DNA of 64,000 nucleotides from Paracoxiella cheracis (GTDB lineage: Bacteria > Pseudomonadota > Gammaproteobacteria > Coxiellales > Coxiellaceae): positions 1,054,001 through 1,118,000 of the forward strand of contig NZ_CP186485.1 in the NCBI RefSeq assembly GCF_049348705.1, read 5' to 3'. Below, in pieces: positions 38,130 through 48,272 of this stretch (position 1 is the stretch's first letter; every line of letters starts with the position of its first letter). The notes beneath the pieces are model-generated. The model had not been told where the DNA came from and ran no database searches. It was given only the letters and a program-made list of their open reading frames with translations. The position numbers were made by a program, and so were the translations under genes.

Positions 38130-38764
38130 ATGACAACAATCGGTTTTATTGGATTAGGCCATATGGGTAATCCGATGGTTAAAAATCTACTTAAAAATAA
38201 GTACCACGTTAAAGTTTTTGATCTCAATCAAGAGGCAATGCAAGCCTTAGTCCAAGAAGGTGCTGTTGTTGCCGAATCACTCGCTGACATTGCTAATGAT
38301 TCTGATGTGGTCATTACCATGCTGCAAAAAGGGAATCAAGTTGCACAATGTTGTTTGGGTGATGAAGGTGTGTTTGCACACTTAAACAAGCCAGATGCAT
38401 TATTTATTGATAGCTCCTCGATTGATGTTATGGAATCTAGAAAAATACACGAACAGGCAAAATCACAAAACATCGCAATGGTGGATGCACCTGTATCCGG
38501 TGGTGTGGCTGCAGCCACGGCAGCAACGTTAACTTTTATGGTGGGCGGAGAAACTCATCATTTTGAAAAAGCAAAGTCTATTTTAAATGTAATGGGTAAA
38601 AATATTATTCACGCAGGTCGTGATGGAAATGGTGCCGCTGCAAAAATTTGTAATAATATGCTTCTAGGCATTTCCATGATTGGTGTTAGTGAAGCTTTCG
38701 TTTTAGCTGAAAAATTAGGGCTGGATGCAAAAAAATTATATGATATTAGCAGTAAAGCATCGGG
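38130..38764 (+). pseudogene. mmsB: 3-hydroxyisobutyrate dehydrogenase, truncated by IS481
   Basis: NAD-dependent beta-hydroxyacid dehydrogenase of valine catabolism. FIGLGHMGNPMVKNLLKNKY forms the Rossmann start, DAPVSGGVAAATAATLTFM is the substrate motif and GNGAAAKICNNMLLG holds the catalytic Lys. About 212 of roughly 295 residues remain before IS481 begins at 38765, so part of the C-terminal helical domain is gone. It follows mmsA by 24 bases with ribosome site AAGAGGAG. Confidence 0.9.
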
Positions 38765-39332
38765 TGTAAACCTTCAGACTTGATCTGACACTCCTGGTCA
38801 GTTAGAGTAAAATTTAATTGACCAACCTTAAACAACCAACACGAGGAGTGTCATTATGACCAGTGTATCCGAAAAGATTATCAAACCCAAATTAGGTTTA
38901 CTAGAGCTGTCTAAACAATTGGGAAATGTTTCACAAGCCTGCAAGGTTATGGGTTATTCACGCGACAGTTTTTACCGTTTCAAAACACTTTATGAAAATG
39001 GTGGCGAAGAAGCACTCCATGATATGAGTAAGAAGAAACCGAATGAAAAAAATAGAGTGCCGTTACATGTAGAAGAAGCGGTAATTGCTTTGGCTATTGA
39101 AAACCCAGCGTTAGGTCAGGCACGTGCGGCCAATGAATTACTGGCGCGAGGCATTATCGTATCGAGCAGCGGAGTTCGTTCGGTGTAGCTACGTAATGAT
39201 CTAGAGACTTTTAAGAAGCGACTAAAAGCGCTTGAAGCGAAATCGGCGCAAGACGGTATGTTATTAACGGAAGAACAATGACAAGCATTAGAAAAATCAA
39301 AACGAGAAAAAGAAGCGCACGGCGAGATTGAA
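38765..39332 (+). mobile_element. IS481-type element, 5' fragment
   Basis: Left terminal repeat TGTAAACCTTCAGACTTG and the first part of the transposase, with two stops: TAG replaces a Trp codon after SGVRSV, and the common TGA follows EEQ. IS256 begins at 39333, removing the remainder. Confidence 0.9.
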
Positions 39333-39464
39333 GGGACTGTTTATTAGTTTGTGTAAATCGCGTCAGTCAGAATTATGAATCAGCCATTGTGTTAACTGAT
39401 TTTTTAATTTTATCAAAAACTACATTGCGTTCAAATTAATTTCCTCTCTTATGAATTTTAAGTT

Positions 39465-40984
39465 TTATACAAAATCCGCCAGGCGATCTTCAAACATAAG
39501 GGCAAAACGATTCATGGCGGCACCCCAGTCTCGAATCGGCATGGTCCATTTTTTGGCTATATTTTTTAACCCTAAATAGAGTTGTTTTAAAGCGGCATCG
39601 TCCGACGGAAAAACTCGTTTATTTTTAATAACTTTTCGGATACTCATGTTCAGTGATTCAATAGCGTTAGTGGTATAAATCACCCTCCGAATTTCTGCCG
39701 GATAAGCAAAAAATGGCACAATGCGCTCCCAATGAGTCAACCAACTTTTGGCAATCGAGGGAAATTCAGCATCCCATTTCTCAGAGAAACTCGTCAGCGC
39801 CAATTCTGCTTCTTCAACCGTACTGGCCGAATAAATAGCTTTTAAGTCAGCGGCCACTTCTTTTTTCTTTTTCCAACCCACATAGCGCAATGAATTCCGC
39901 ACCATGTGTACAATGCAAAGCTGTACTTGAGTGTTAGGATACACAGCGCCAATCGCATCAGGAAAGCCCGTTAGCCCGTCAACGCAACAAATCAGGATAT
40001 CTTCTAGGCCTCGATTTTTTAACTCCGTTAATACATTCAACCAGAATTTAGCGCCCTCATTCGATGCGAGCCATGGAGAGGCGAAGCCGATGGCGAGTAT
40101 TCCGCGGCAGCCGCCGATTTTTGACAGAGCGGAGTGCCGAAGGAACGGAGTTCCGTAGGCAGCGTAGCGAGTGGCAAAAATCTGTAGGCGGCGTCGAGTC
40201 ATCTGGAGACAGTGCGCAGTCGGCCGCGAGGTCGCGGAGCGCTGTCGACGGGGACGTCCGCGGCTATTTAGGTTGTCGCGTATTGCGAGTCGATTATTGA
40301 CAGGGATGCCAATAATCTATCACGAGCATCGCGACACACTTCTTGGCTAATCCAAATACCTAGCAATTCTTTTTGCCCATCGATATTAATTCCTAAAGCC
40401 AAATACAATGCCTTATTGATAACCTTTTTATCTTGCTGCACTTTAATCACTAAAGCGTCCAAATACACAATCGGATACACCTTGTCCAACGGACGACTTT
40501 GCCAAGCCTTCACTTCTTCAATCACTTCGTTGGTTACTGTAGAAATGAGACTCGAACAAATAGTTGTGCCATACAAATCTTTCAACTGATCTTGAATATC
40601 ACGGGTAGTCATACCCCGTGCATAAAGACTCATAATTTTGTCATCCAAATCATCAAAGCGGGTTTGATGTTTTGGAATCAATTGCGGTACAAACTCATTG
40701 TTACGATCACGAGGAACCTCAATGGTCATCTCGCCATCTGTTGTTTTGATCGTTTTTTGGCTGTGCCCATTGCGGGAATTACCACTATTGTGGCCAGACA
40801 CTTCGTGTTTTGCATAACCCAGCGCGTCCGTCAGCTCCCCTTCCAGAATACGCTCCGTCAGTGCCTTTTTTAACTCCTTTAACAAACCAGTATCACCGAA
40901 AATATCAGATGCGGTCTTGGTATGTTTGAGAAAATATTCCACAACCTGTGGATCTAATTTATTGGTTTTCATTGCCATAGTCAA
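39465..40984 (-). pseudogene. IS256-family transposase split by repeat R
   Basis: Mutator-type transposase otherwise identical to the 412-residue copies. The N-terminal part ends GIWISQ, then R adds EVCRDARDRLL... and a stop; the C-terminal part resumes with NEGAKFWLNVL. The first Asp (IVYLDALVI) lies before R; the second Asp (CVDGLTGFPD) and Glu (TNAIESLN) lie after it, so this copy is dead. Confidence 0.9.
40062..40342 (-). repeat. Repeat R, copy 5 (281-bp divergent variant)
   Basis: Keeps the R 5' hairpin region and the 3' end (CATGGCTCGCATCG on its own strand) but has a different, longer middle with an ACTCCGTTCCTTCGGCACTC segment. The 24-residue tail is conserved in frame with two or three substitutions. 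The empty site in other IS256 copies (CTCATTTTGGCT) shows insertion with no duplicated base. Confidence 0.9.
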
Positions 40985-41050
40985 AGACTCCGTATAATTT
41001 TAACGACCTTTCCCTGACTATCGCATTTACACAATCTTATTTACAGACCC

Positions 41051-42160
41051 CGATTAGGTCTTTCGTTATTATAATGCCAGAGCCAACGGGTGGCTTTTTG
41101 TTGAACCTCCTCTATCGTTGTAAAAATATCTTGGTTAAGCCAGTCATATCGCACTGTTCTATTAAAACGTTCAATGTACGCATTTTGTTGGGGTTTTCCA
41201 GGCTGAATATAAAAAAGCTCAATACCTTTCTTTTCTGCCCATTCCATTAGCTTACCGCTAATGTATTCAGGTCCATTATCGCAGCGCAGCGCAATCGGTT
41301 TGCCTCGCCACTCAATGATTTGATTAAGGGCTCGTATCACGCGATCAGCTGGAAGCGATAAGTCAACATCAATCCCAAGCCCTTCTCGATTGTAGTCATC
41401 AATAACATTAAACAAGCGGTAGGATCTTTGGTCGCCCAGTTGATCATGCATAAAGTCCATAGACCATACTTGGTTTACTGAGTCTGGAGTGCATAGCGCT
41501 TCTGGTTTACGTCGCATGAAGCGTTTTTTAGACTTTATTCTTAGATTTAACGCTAGTTCTCGATAAATGCGGTAAACACGTTTGTGGTTCCAGGCAAAGC
41601 CTTTGACGTTACGTAAGTATAAAAAGCAAAGTCCAAAACCCCAGTTAAGCCATGTGCTCGTTAGCCGAATAAGCCAGTCTGCAATCACTGTATTTTCATC
41701 CGATACTAGCGGCTCATAACGATAGCATGTTTCACTAATAGCAAATGCCTTGCAAGCAACTCGGATGCTTACTTTCTTATTCTTAACGCAATTCCTTGCC
41801 ATCTCTCTGCGCTGAGATGGCTTTACCACTTTTTTTGCATAGCCTCCTGAATGATCTCGGCTTTTAAGCGTTCTTCAGCATACATTTTTTTCAGGCGACG
41901 ATTTTCCTCTTCAAGCTCCTTTAAGCGCGTCATCATGGATGCATCCATCCCACCATACTTGGCTCGCCACTTATAGAACGTGGCATTGCTTATACCATGC
42001 TCTCGGCACAGATCGGGAACGGGTGTTCCACCTTCAGCTTGCTTCAGTATCGAAATGATTTGGCTGTCTGGGTACTTCGATTTTTTCATCTTGAATCTCC
42101 TCTGTTTAGTTTACGAGAAAATTCTACTTTTAAGTACCTCTAATTTGTGGGGGGATTACC
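41051..42160 (-). mobile_element. IS3-family element beta, 3' end lost
   Basis: The 5' end lies near 42160 (GGTAATCCCCCCACAAATT on the element strand). orfA (41823-42089, 88 residues, MKKSKYPDSQIISILKQAEG) and orfB (41051-41829) overlap as usual for -1 frameshifting. OrfB shows WSMDFMHDQL, LRCDNGPEYIS and YIERFNRTVR but is cut at NNERPN by IS256. Only this copy occurs in the window. Confidence 0.85.
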
Positions 42161-43264
42161 GAATTAACTTGCTATGTGATGTACTGGGTGTCAGTCGTAG
42201 TGGTTATTATGACTGGCTATCGCGACCTATGAGCCCACGTGAGCAAGCAAACCAACAATTACAAGCGTGTCGCGATGCTCGTGATAGATTATTGCCATCC
42301 CTGTCAATAATCGACTCGCAATACGCGACAACTTAAATAGCCGCGGACGTCCTCGTCGCCCGCGCTCCGCGACCTCACGGCTCGACTACGCACGGGCTCT
42401 CAAATGACTTGACGGCTCGTAAAGATTTTTTGCAGTCGCTTACGCTCGGCAAAAAATCCGAGCCTACCGCGGAATACGCGCCTTCGCTTCGCTCTCCATG
42501 GCGCGCATCGGATGAAAAAATTAAGGTAATTTATATGAGAAACAAACAACGTTACGGTTCACCACGTATAACTCGTGCATTGCAAGCGGAATCGATTTCC
42601 TGCAGTCACACGCGTATTGAGCGGCGTATGCGCTCCATGGGCTTAAAAGCACTTGCCAAGCGTAGATTTAAAATAACCACAGACTCGGGTCACAACAAGC
42701 CTATTTTTGAGAATATTTTAAAGAGAGATTTCACGACAACGGCGATCAATCAAAAATGGGTGAGTGATCTGACGTACATTCCAACCCGTGAAGGTTGGTT
42801 GTATTTAGCGGTGGTTATCGATGTGCATTCACGTTCGGTTATTGGCTCGTCAATGAATAAAAGCATGAAACAAGATTTAGTGTGTGATGCGTTATTGATG
42901 GCGTTATTCAAACGAAAATATCCAAAGCAAGTGATTATACACTCTGATCGGGGCAGTCAATATTGTTCGAAAAAATATAGGGAAATCATCAAGCAAAACA
43001 AGCTGATTGGTTCAATGAGCAGAAAGACTAATTGTTGGGATAATGCCATTGCAGAAAGTTTTTTCCATACCCTAAAAACGGAACTTGTGCATGTGAATGA
43101 TTACACAACACGCGCTGAAGCAAGGCAAAGTCTTTTTCAGTATATTGAAGGCTATTACAATCACAGAAGAATGCATTCAGCTATTGACTACAAGACCCCT
43201 GTTGCGCTTGAATGTGCTGCGTAAAATCGAAAAAAAATGTGTCCGGTAAAGTGAGGGAAGATCA
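42161..43264 (+). mobile_element. IS3-family element gamma, 5'-truncated copy with repeat R
   Basis: Starts within OrfB codon 14 (INLLCDVLG) directly at the end of IS3 beta and runs to the right terminal repeat near 43264. OrfB is split by R at 42262-42510: the frame passes from ANQQL into R and resumes as DEKIKVIYMRNKQRYG to CAA at 43224. The catalytic Asp-Asp-Glu all lie in the second half. The 195 bases after it (to 43419) hold no evident gene. Confidence 0.88.
42262..42510 (+). repeat. Repeat R, copy 7 (249 bp)
   Basis: Inserted between TTA and GAT codons of IS3 gamma orfB. The intact copy at 22527-23381 provides the empty site (CAATTAGATGAA), proving precise insertion with no duplication or loss. 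Confidence 0.94.
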
Positions 43265-43419
43265 CACAAACCGCTCGCAGAAAAAAATAAACCCATGCGA
43301 GTTCTCACAAAAATCGATCTAATGGCTATTAACTATGTGCCAATAGGCTTAGGGCGAGCTAAGCCAACTTAAGCCCCAAGAGCACCCCAAAACCCACAGA
43401 TTGTTCTATATTTGTACAA

Positions 43420-44679
43420 ATGAAGGACTTGAAGGGAACACTATTGGCACTGGTGTTTGCTGTGGCTGGTTTTGACGGCATCAAGGCGAACGACCCCAGC
43501 TCGGCACCGACAGCCCCTTCTGCATCGGGAGATTCGGTAGAGATTACCAACGATGTGCGCCATGTTGATTACAACCCCGAACCACCTAAAATACCGATCA
43601 AACCACTACCCGAAATTAAAAAAGCGCTACACAAGCAGGCACCAACGCTGCACGATAAAGTTATCAACGCCGTTATCATGGCCCTAACGTGTGCGAATAA
43701 AAATGACATTGAGCACAACCACATTTTAACGATCATTGATTATTCATTACCCTCCAATCAAAAACGATTATGGGTGTTTGACTTGGCAAAAAATAAATTG
43801 CTTTTTCACACTTATATTTCACATGCGATTAAATCAGGCACCTTAATGACAAACCATTTTTCGAATAAACTTAACAGCAAAACTAGTAGCCTCGGCATAT
43901 TTATGACAGAAGATGCGTATCGAGGTCGACACGGTGCTTCATTAAAATTAATGGGAATCGATGGGAATTTTAATAGCAATGCATACAAACGCTTCATCGT
44001 CATGCACGGTGCGTGGTATGTAGAAGAAGATTTCATTAAAAAATATGGCAGGCCTGGACGAAGTTGGGGCTGCCCCGTATTGCCAAAAAGCGAAACCATG
44101 CCAATCATTGAAGTCATTAAAGACGATACATTCTTCGTCGTGTATTATCCTGATAAACAATGGCTCACCAATTCTAAATTTCTGAACTGTGATGCCTCAA
44201 ATCATTTAAACACGGCCAATCTCAATAACGAGGCCGACATTCCCGAAGAGACACATCGCCAGCCGATCTTATATGTGGATGTCAACAAAGACAACAAACG
44301 CGAAGAGAACGAGCCCATCATCGTGATCAAGGCGGATGATTACCAACACCTGTATAAAGCAAAACCGCCGCTCAAGCGCATGCTGCGTCGCCAAATCAAT
44401 CAGCAAGAATACATCGCGCTAACCAATGAAGAGTTTAAAAAGCTAATCACCGACAACTCTACCGAAAACAATGGTAAAAAAGGATTAGAGATTTTCTATT
44501 TAGTTGTCCCCGACGTTAAGTTAAAACGCGGTTATTATACGACAGAAATGAAAATAGTGTCGCTCGGTAAAATCAAGAAGGTGACGCTAGGCAGCGAATA
44601 TCACACCGTTTATTTTGAACATAAACCACCCGCCGAAATCAAAACTGACAAACACTTTATCCGATGGTTGGGACTATAG
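43420..44679 (+). CDS. YkuD_2-type murein L,D-transpeptidase-like protein
   Basis: 419 residues with an N-terminal signal-like segment (GTLLALVFAVAGFDGIKAND) and a Pro/Ser-rich linker. The central domain (about residues 100-250) shows ILTIIDYSLPSNQKRLWVFD, LFHTYISHA, VMHGAWYVEEDFIKKYGRPG and SWGCPVLP, the His...SxGC catalytic signature of YkuD-type transpeptidases. A C-terminal charged domain of unknown role follows. It probably acts in the periplasm on peptidoglycan. No partner gene nearby. Confidence 0.85.
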   Translation: MKDLKGTLLALVFAVAGFDGIKANDPSSAPTAPSASGDSVEITNDVRHVDYNPEPPKIPIKPLPEIKKALHKQAPTLHDKVINAVIMALTCANKNDIEHNHILTIIDYSLPSNQKRLWVFDLAKNKLLFHTYISHAIKSGTLMTNHFSNKLNSKTSSLGIFMTEDAYRGRHGASLKLMGIDGNFNSNAYKRFIVMHGAWYVEEDFIKKYGRPGRSWGCPVLPKSETMPIIEVIKDDTFFVVYYPDKQWLTNSKFLNCDASNHLNTANLNNEADIPEETHRQPILYVDVNKDNKREENEPIIVIKADDYQHLYKAKPPLKRMLRRQINQQEYIALTNEEFKKLITDNSTENNGKKGLEIFYLVVPDVKLKRGYYTTEMKIVSLGKIKKVTLGSEYHTVYFEHKPPAEIKTDKHFIRWLGL

Positions 44680-44756
44680 GGTATTGAAAATTTTTCCTTT
44701 TCCCATTTATAATGTGGCATAGGAAATTCAAGAAATTATTGGAAAGGAGGCCCCTC

Positions 44757-45191
44757 ATGAGATATTTGCTACTGTGCATTCTTGCTTGTTTGATACCTAA
44801 CCTGTCTTTTGCGCTGAACCCGGCAGGTGTCACGCCGAAACTGTTAAATGTTGCCGCTCAAAACACCAACTGGAAAGTGTCGTTCGTGACTGCAGAACAC
44901 GGCCAAGTTGTTTTTATGAACGTATCACCCATTACTAACCCTAAAAATGAAATTGGCTCTGAAACACATAAGTTTGATCAAATGATTCTGATTGTGCAAG
45001 GTCGTGGGAAAGCTGTGCTCGATGGTAAAACATCAACGGTGACAGCCGGCGACATGATTTTTATTCCAGAAGGCACGGTCCATAATGTCATTAATTTGAC
45101 TCAAAAGCCGCTCAAGTTAATTAGCTTTTATTCCGATCGCGATATGCCAGCGAATACGGTGTATGCAAAAAAGTCTGACGATAAAGAATAG
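44757..45191 (+). CDS. Secreted cupin-domain protein
   Basis: 144 residues with signal peptide (RYLLLCILACLIPNLSFALN). The cupin core shows SETHKFDQMILIVQGRGKAV, TAGDMIFIPEGTVHNVIN and PLKLISFYSD. The usual metal His/Glu set appears partly kept (His in ETHKFDQ and in TVHNVI). The start at 44757 is chosen because GGAAAGGAGG lies 7 bases before it; the frame is open to 44712. Enzymatic role unknown; small secreted cupins often act as isomerases or sugar binders. Confidence 0.8.
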   Translation: MRYLLLCILACLIPNLSFALNPAGVTPKLLNVAAQNTNWKVSFVTAEHGQVVFMNVSPITNPKNEIGSETHKFDQMILIVQGRGKAVLDGKTSTVTAGDMIFIPEGTVHNVINLTQKPLKLISFYSDRDMPANTVYAKKSDDKE

Positions 45192-45247
45192 CTGGTTGAC
45201 GTTCCAATGAGATTTCTCGCGTTGCTTGGAATGACGTGATTTTTTTC

Positions 45248-45311
45248 CATCCCGGGTAACGGTTTGGATACCGGATAACTTTGCATATCCCTATGCAAAA
45301 TTTCCGGGATG
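45248..45311. repeat. Palindromic CATCCCGG repeat
   Basis: CATCCCGG at 45248 pairs with CCGGGATG ending at 45311, with an inner TTGCAT/ATGCAA stem. The type resembles the CATCCCGGG intergenic palindromes of several Rickettsiales and Legionellales (from memory). Only one copy seen in this window. Confidence 0.55.
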
Positions 45312-45347
45312 ACGAGGTTAGGTTGAGTCATCCATTATCGAACAGCA

Positions 45348-45474
45348 TTTCAATTGCGGCAGAGAGATTGGGGTTACTGTTTTGCGGGCGTAAGTACCAC
45401 GGAAGTACTTAGCAGCCAAGGAGGGCGATTCCCGAAAAACAGTAACGCCAATCGCGTAAGCCAAGCAATTGAAA
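45348..45474. repeat. 127-bp near-perfect inverted repeat
   Basis: TTTCAATTGC (45348) pairs with GCAATTGAAA (45465). GATTGGGGTTACTGTTTT (45366) pairs with its complement at 45436-45453, followed by GCGGG/CCCG. The loop itself holds AAGTAC/GTACTT. No protein is evident. It could be a palindromic miniature element or a strong RNA hairpin. The rest of 45192-45554 holds no gene. Confidence 0.7.
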
Positions 45475-46551
45475 TTCAAGACTATGTGCCCTCGGGATGT
45501 GGAGCGTCATTTGCGGGTGATTTCCCGCGAAAAACGAGCCTCGCCATGCTCATGTGTAAACCTTCAGACTTGATCTGACACTCCTGGTCAGTTAGAGTAA
45601 AATTTAATTGACCAACCTTAAACAACCAACACGAGGAGTGTCATTATGACCAGTGTATCCGAAAAGATTATCAAACCCAAATTAGGTTTACTAGAGCTGT
45701 CTAAACAATTGGGAAATGTTTCACAAGCCTGCAAGGTTATGGGTTATTCACGCGACAGTTTTTACCGTTTCAAAACACTTTATGAAAATGGTGGCGAAGA
45801 AGCACTCCATGATATGAGTAAGAAGAAACCGAATGAAAAAAATAGAGTGCCGTTACATGTAGAAGAAGCGGTAATTGCTTTGGCTATTGAAAACCCAGCG
45901 TTAGGTCAGGCACGTGCGGCCAATGAATTACTGGCGCGAGGCATTATCGTATCGAGCAGCGGAGTTCGTTCGGTGTGGCTACGTAATGATCTAGAGACTT
46001 TTAAGAAGCGACTAAAAGCGCTTGAAGCGAAATCGGCGCAAGACGGTATGTTATTAACGGAAGAACAATGACAAGCATTAGAAAAATCAAAACGAGAAAA
46101 AGAAGCGCACGGCGAGATTGAAACAGAACACCCAGGTTATTTAGGTTCTCAGGATACGTATTATGTTGGCACGATGAAGGGCGTTGGCCGTATTTATGAG
46201 CAGACTTTTGTCGATACCTATAGCAGAATCGCTTTTGCGAAGTTATACACGGAGAAAACAGCGATGACGGCAGCTCATTTATTAAATGAACGTGTATTGC
46301 CATGGTTTAATGAGCAAGGTATCCGATTGCTGCGTATGCTCACGGATCGCGGGACGGAATATTGTGGAAAAATTGAGAACCACGCCTATCAACTTTATTT
46401 AGCAGTTGAAGACATTGACCATTCGAAAACACGCGCACGTTCTCCGCAGACCAATGGTATTTGTGAACGTTTTCATAAAACGATTAAACAAGAATTTTAT
46501 GATGTTGCTTTTCGAAAAAAAATATATCGTTCCCTCGATGCGCGCCATGGA

Positions 46552-48272
46552 TTGGACTTTGGATAAATAAAATCCCTTGCCAGTTAGGACAATAATCAAA
46601 AAATGTGAGTTTCTAAATCTTAAGCTGTTTTTTGCAGCAATTCGTAGAATTTCTCAGGTGTAAAATTTATTTTATCCAACCATGATTTTACTATCCCAAT
46701 CAAATCCTCTATTTTTTCAGGGTCTGAGTTTTGCGTCTTTTCTTCAGTCCTCTGAATCGTTTTAATTTTTGAGTTGCTATTTTTGAAAATAGCAGGATGT
46801 CGCGTGCGTTTCCCCTGCGTATCACCTTTGGTTCTGCCTTGCGGATTACCGCGTGGTTTGCAGAGATTAGCAGGCGTGCCAACGGTATCAAGCACCGTAG
46901 AAAAACCCCGTTGCGTTTGTGAAGGGGTCGCAGTTATTGATGGTTTTTCGTTATCCACTTGGAAGCTCGGCAAATACCGCTCCCATTTTTTCGGTAAAAT
47001 CGGGGCAAGATTCCTCGCTAGATAAAGTTGCGTATACGCTAATGCTGTCATCCGCCACCAATCTTCTTCGTGCTTAACATCCGGTGTTTGGTATCGGTCA
47101 AATAACAGTTTGTCTTTACCAAAACGAAAGTAGTGTTCAATGTCATAGCGTCTATCGTAATAGTGATAGGCTTCTAATGCTGTGATTTCATTACGTCGTT
47201 CACCAGCGAGTCCTAACCAGAGTGGATTTTTATATAAAGATTTACCGTTAGCATCAACCGCAACCAATTGCACAACAGTAACAGGATGCTCATATCCTTT
47301 AAATTGCTTTGAACCACGCAGTAATTGGTCACGCCATATTTTAATCTCCAATTGGTAAGTTTTGCCACTGCGGGTTGTAATGGGTTGCTGCACAATCTCA
47401 TCGGATTCACGGTGAGTCGTGCTGTCGTTTAGTTTCATCGCATCACCATAGCGTTTTATACTTCCTGAGGTATTATCTTCTATTGATGCGGGCGCGAAAA
47501 CATTACGGGTACTGTTAAAACGGAAAAGATGTACCCAATTGGGATTTTCGCTAACCAGTTTACGGCAAGCTTCTGTACCATATTTTGAATCAGCCACGCT
47601 AACCACCAATTTATGAGTAAGCGCTAAGTCTGCAATACAACGGTTAATTTGCTGCATCCCAACTACATTGCCTTTTTCATCGCTTTTAACGCGCCTCGTA
47701 TCCAGTGGAACTAACCAATGCTTTTCTTGAGCTGCACCATCATTGGGCAATAGTGATACCGTTGAATATTCATGTCCAATGGTAATCGGTTTGTTACCCG
47801 GTGCTGGATTAGGGCTGTAAACCACATGGCGATCTTCAACACAGTGTGCACTTTGACGCGACTGTGGTGTCGTATCCGCAATAATGATCACACGGTCATC
47901 GCTATGACTCACATGTTCATATTGTATTTTCATCATGCTATCCCAACAATTTGCTACCGACAAACCATCGCTAATCGCATCGGTAATACTACTGTATTCA
48001 CGTTCAAAGTATGGCGATTCACATAATTCTATGGGTGTTTTGCAGCGATGGCCATGGCTTGAAAGGGCATCGAGTAAATTCATATTGGCATCGCGTCGCG
48101 CGGGGAAGATGTTGTAGAGGAATGTACGGAATTGTTTTAGTTTTTCTGTCGCTAACATCGTTTGTTCCTTATTTTATTTTTTCGAACAAACGTTGTTTAC
48201 AACGTAAAATTTTTTTTCGGTTTCTATGTCAAGCAATTTTTAATTATTTTTATAAATTTATCCAAAGTCCAA
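46552..48272 (-). mobile_element. IS-A copy 2, complete (1721 bp)
   Basis: Inverted repeats TTGGACTTTGGATAAAT at 46552 and its complement ending 48272, with 6-bp duplication CATGGA at 46546-46551 and 48273-48278. It holds one intact gene and serves as reference for the interrupted copy in ndh. Confidence 0.95.
46620..48158 (-). CDS. IS-A transposase, intact
   Basis: 512 residues. Acidic residues in VIIIADTTPQSRQ and VSVADSKYG are followed by an IS4-type YREK motif in YDRRYDIEHYFRFGKDKLLF. The N-terminal 80 residues are a separate small domain, and the C-terminal 120 residues are a Lys/Thr/Pro-rich tail. Ribosome site AAGGAAC before ATG. Subfamily not assigned; the 6-bp duplication and 17-bp ends should help place it. 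Likely active. Confidence 0.87.
   Translation of the reverse strand: MLATEKLKQFRTFLYNIFPARRDANMNLLDALSSHGHRCKTPIELCESPYFEREYSSITDAISDGLSVANCWDSMMKIQYEHVSHSDDRVIIIADTTPQSRQSAHCVEDRHVVYSPNPAPGNKPITIGHEYSTVSLLPNDGAAQEKHWLVPLDTRRVKSDEKGNVVGMQQINRCIADLALTHKLVVSVADSKYGTEACRKLVSENPNWVHLFRFNSTRNVFAPASIEDNTSGSIKRYGDAMKLNDSTTHRESDEIVQQPITTRSGKTYQLEIKIWRDQLLRGSKQFKGYEHPVTVVQLVAVDANGKSLYKNPLWLGLAGERRNEITALEAYHYYDRRYDIEHYFRFGKDKLLFDRYQTPDVKHEEDWWRMTALAYTQLYLARNLAPILPKKWERYLPSFQVDNEKPSITATPSQTQRGFSTVLDTVGTPANLCKPRGNPQGRTKGDTQGKRTRHPAIFKNSNSKIKTIQRTEEKTQNSDPEKIEDLIGIVKSWLDKINFTPEKFYELLQKTA

Larger units (their letters stand above)
39333..41050 (-). mobile_element. IS256-family element, copy 1, interrupted by repeat R
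   Basis: Terminal repeats GGGACTGTTTATTAG and its partner ending at 41050. 1718 bp equals the 1437 bp of intact copies plus the 281-bp R variant. The flanks (IS481 on one side, IS3 beta on the other) have no 8-bp duplication, so one side was swapped by recombination. Confidence 0.92.
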
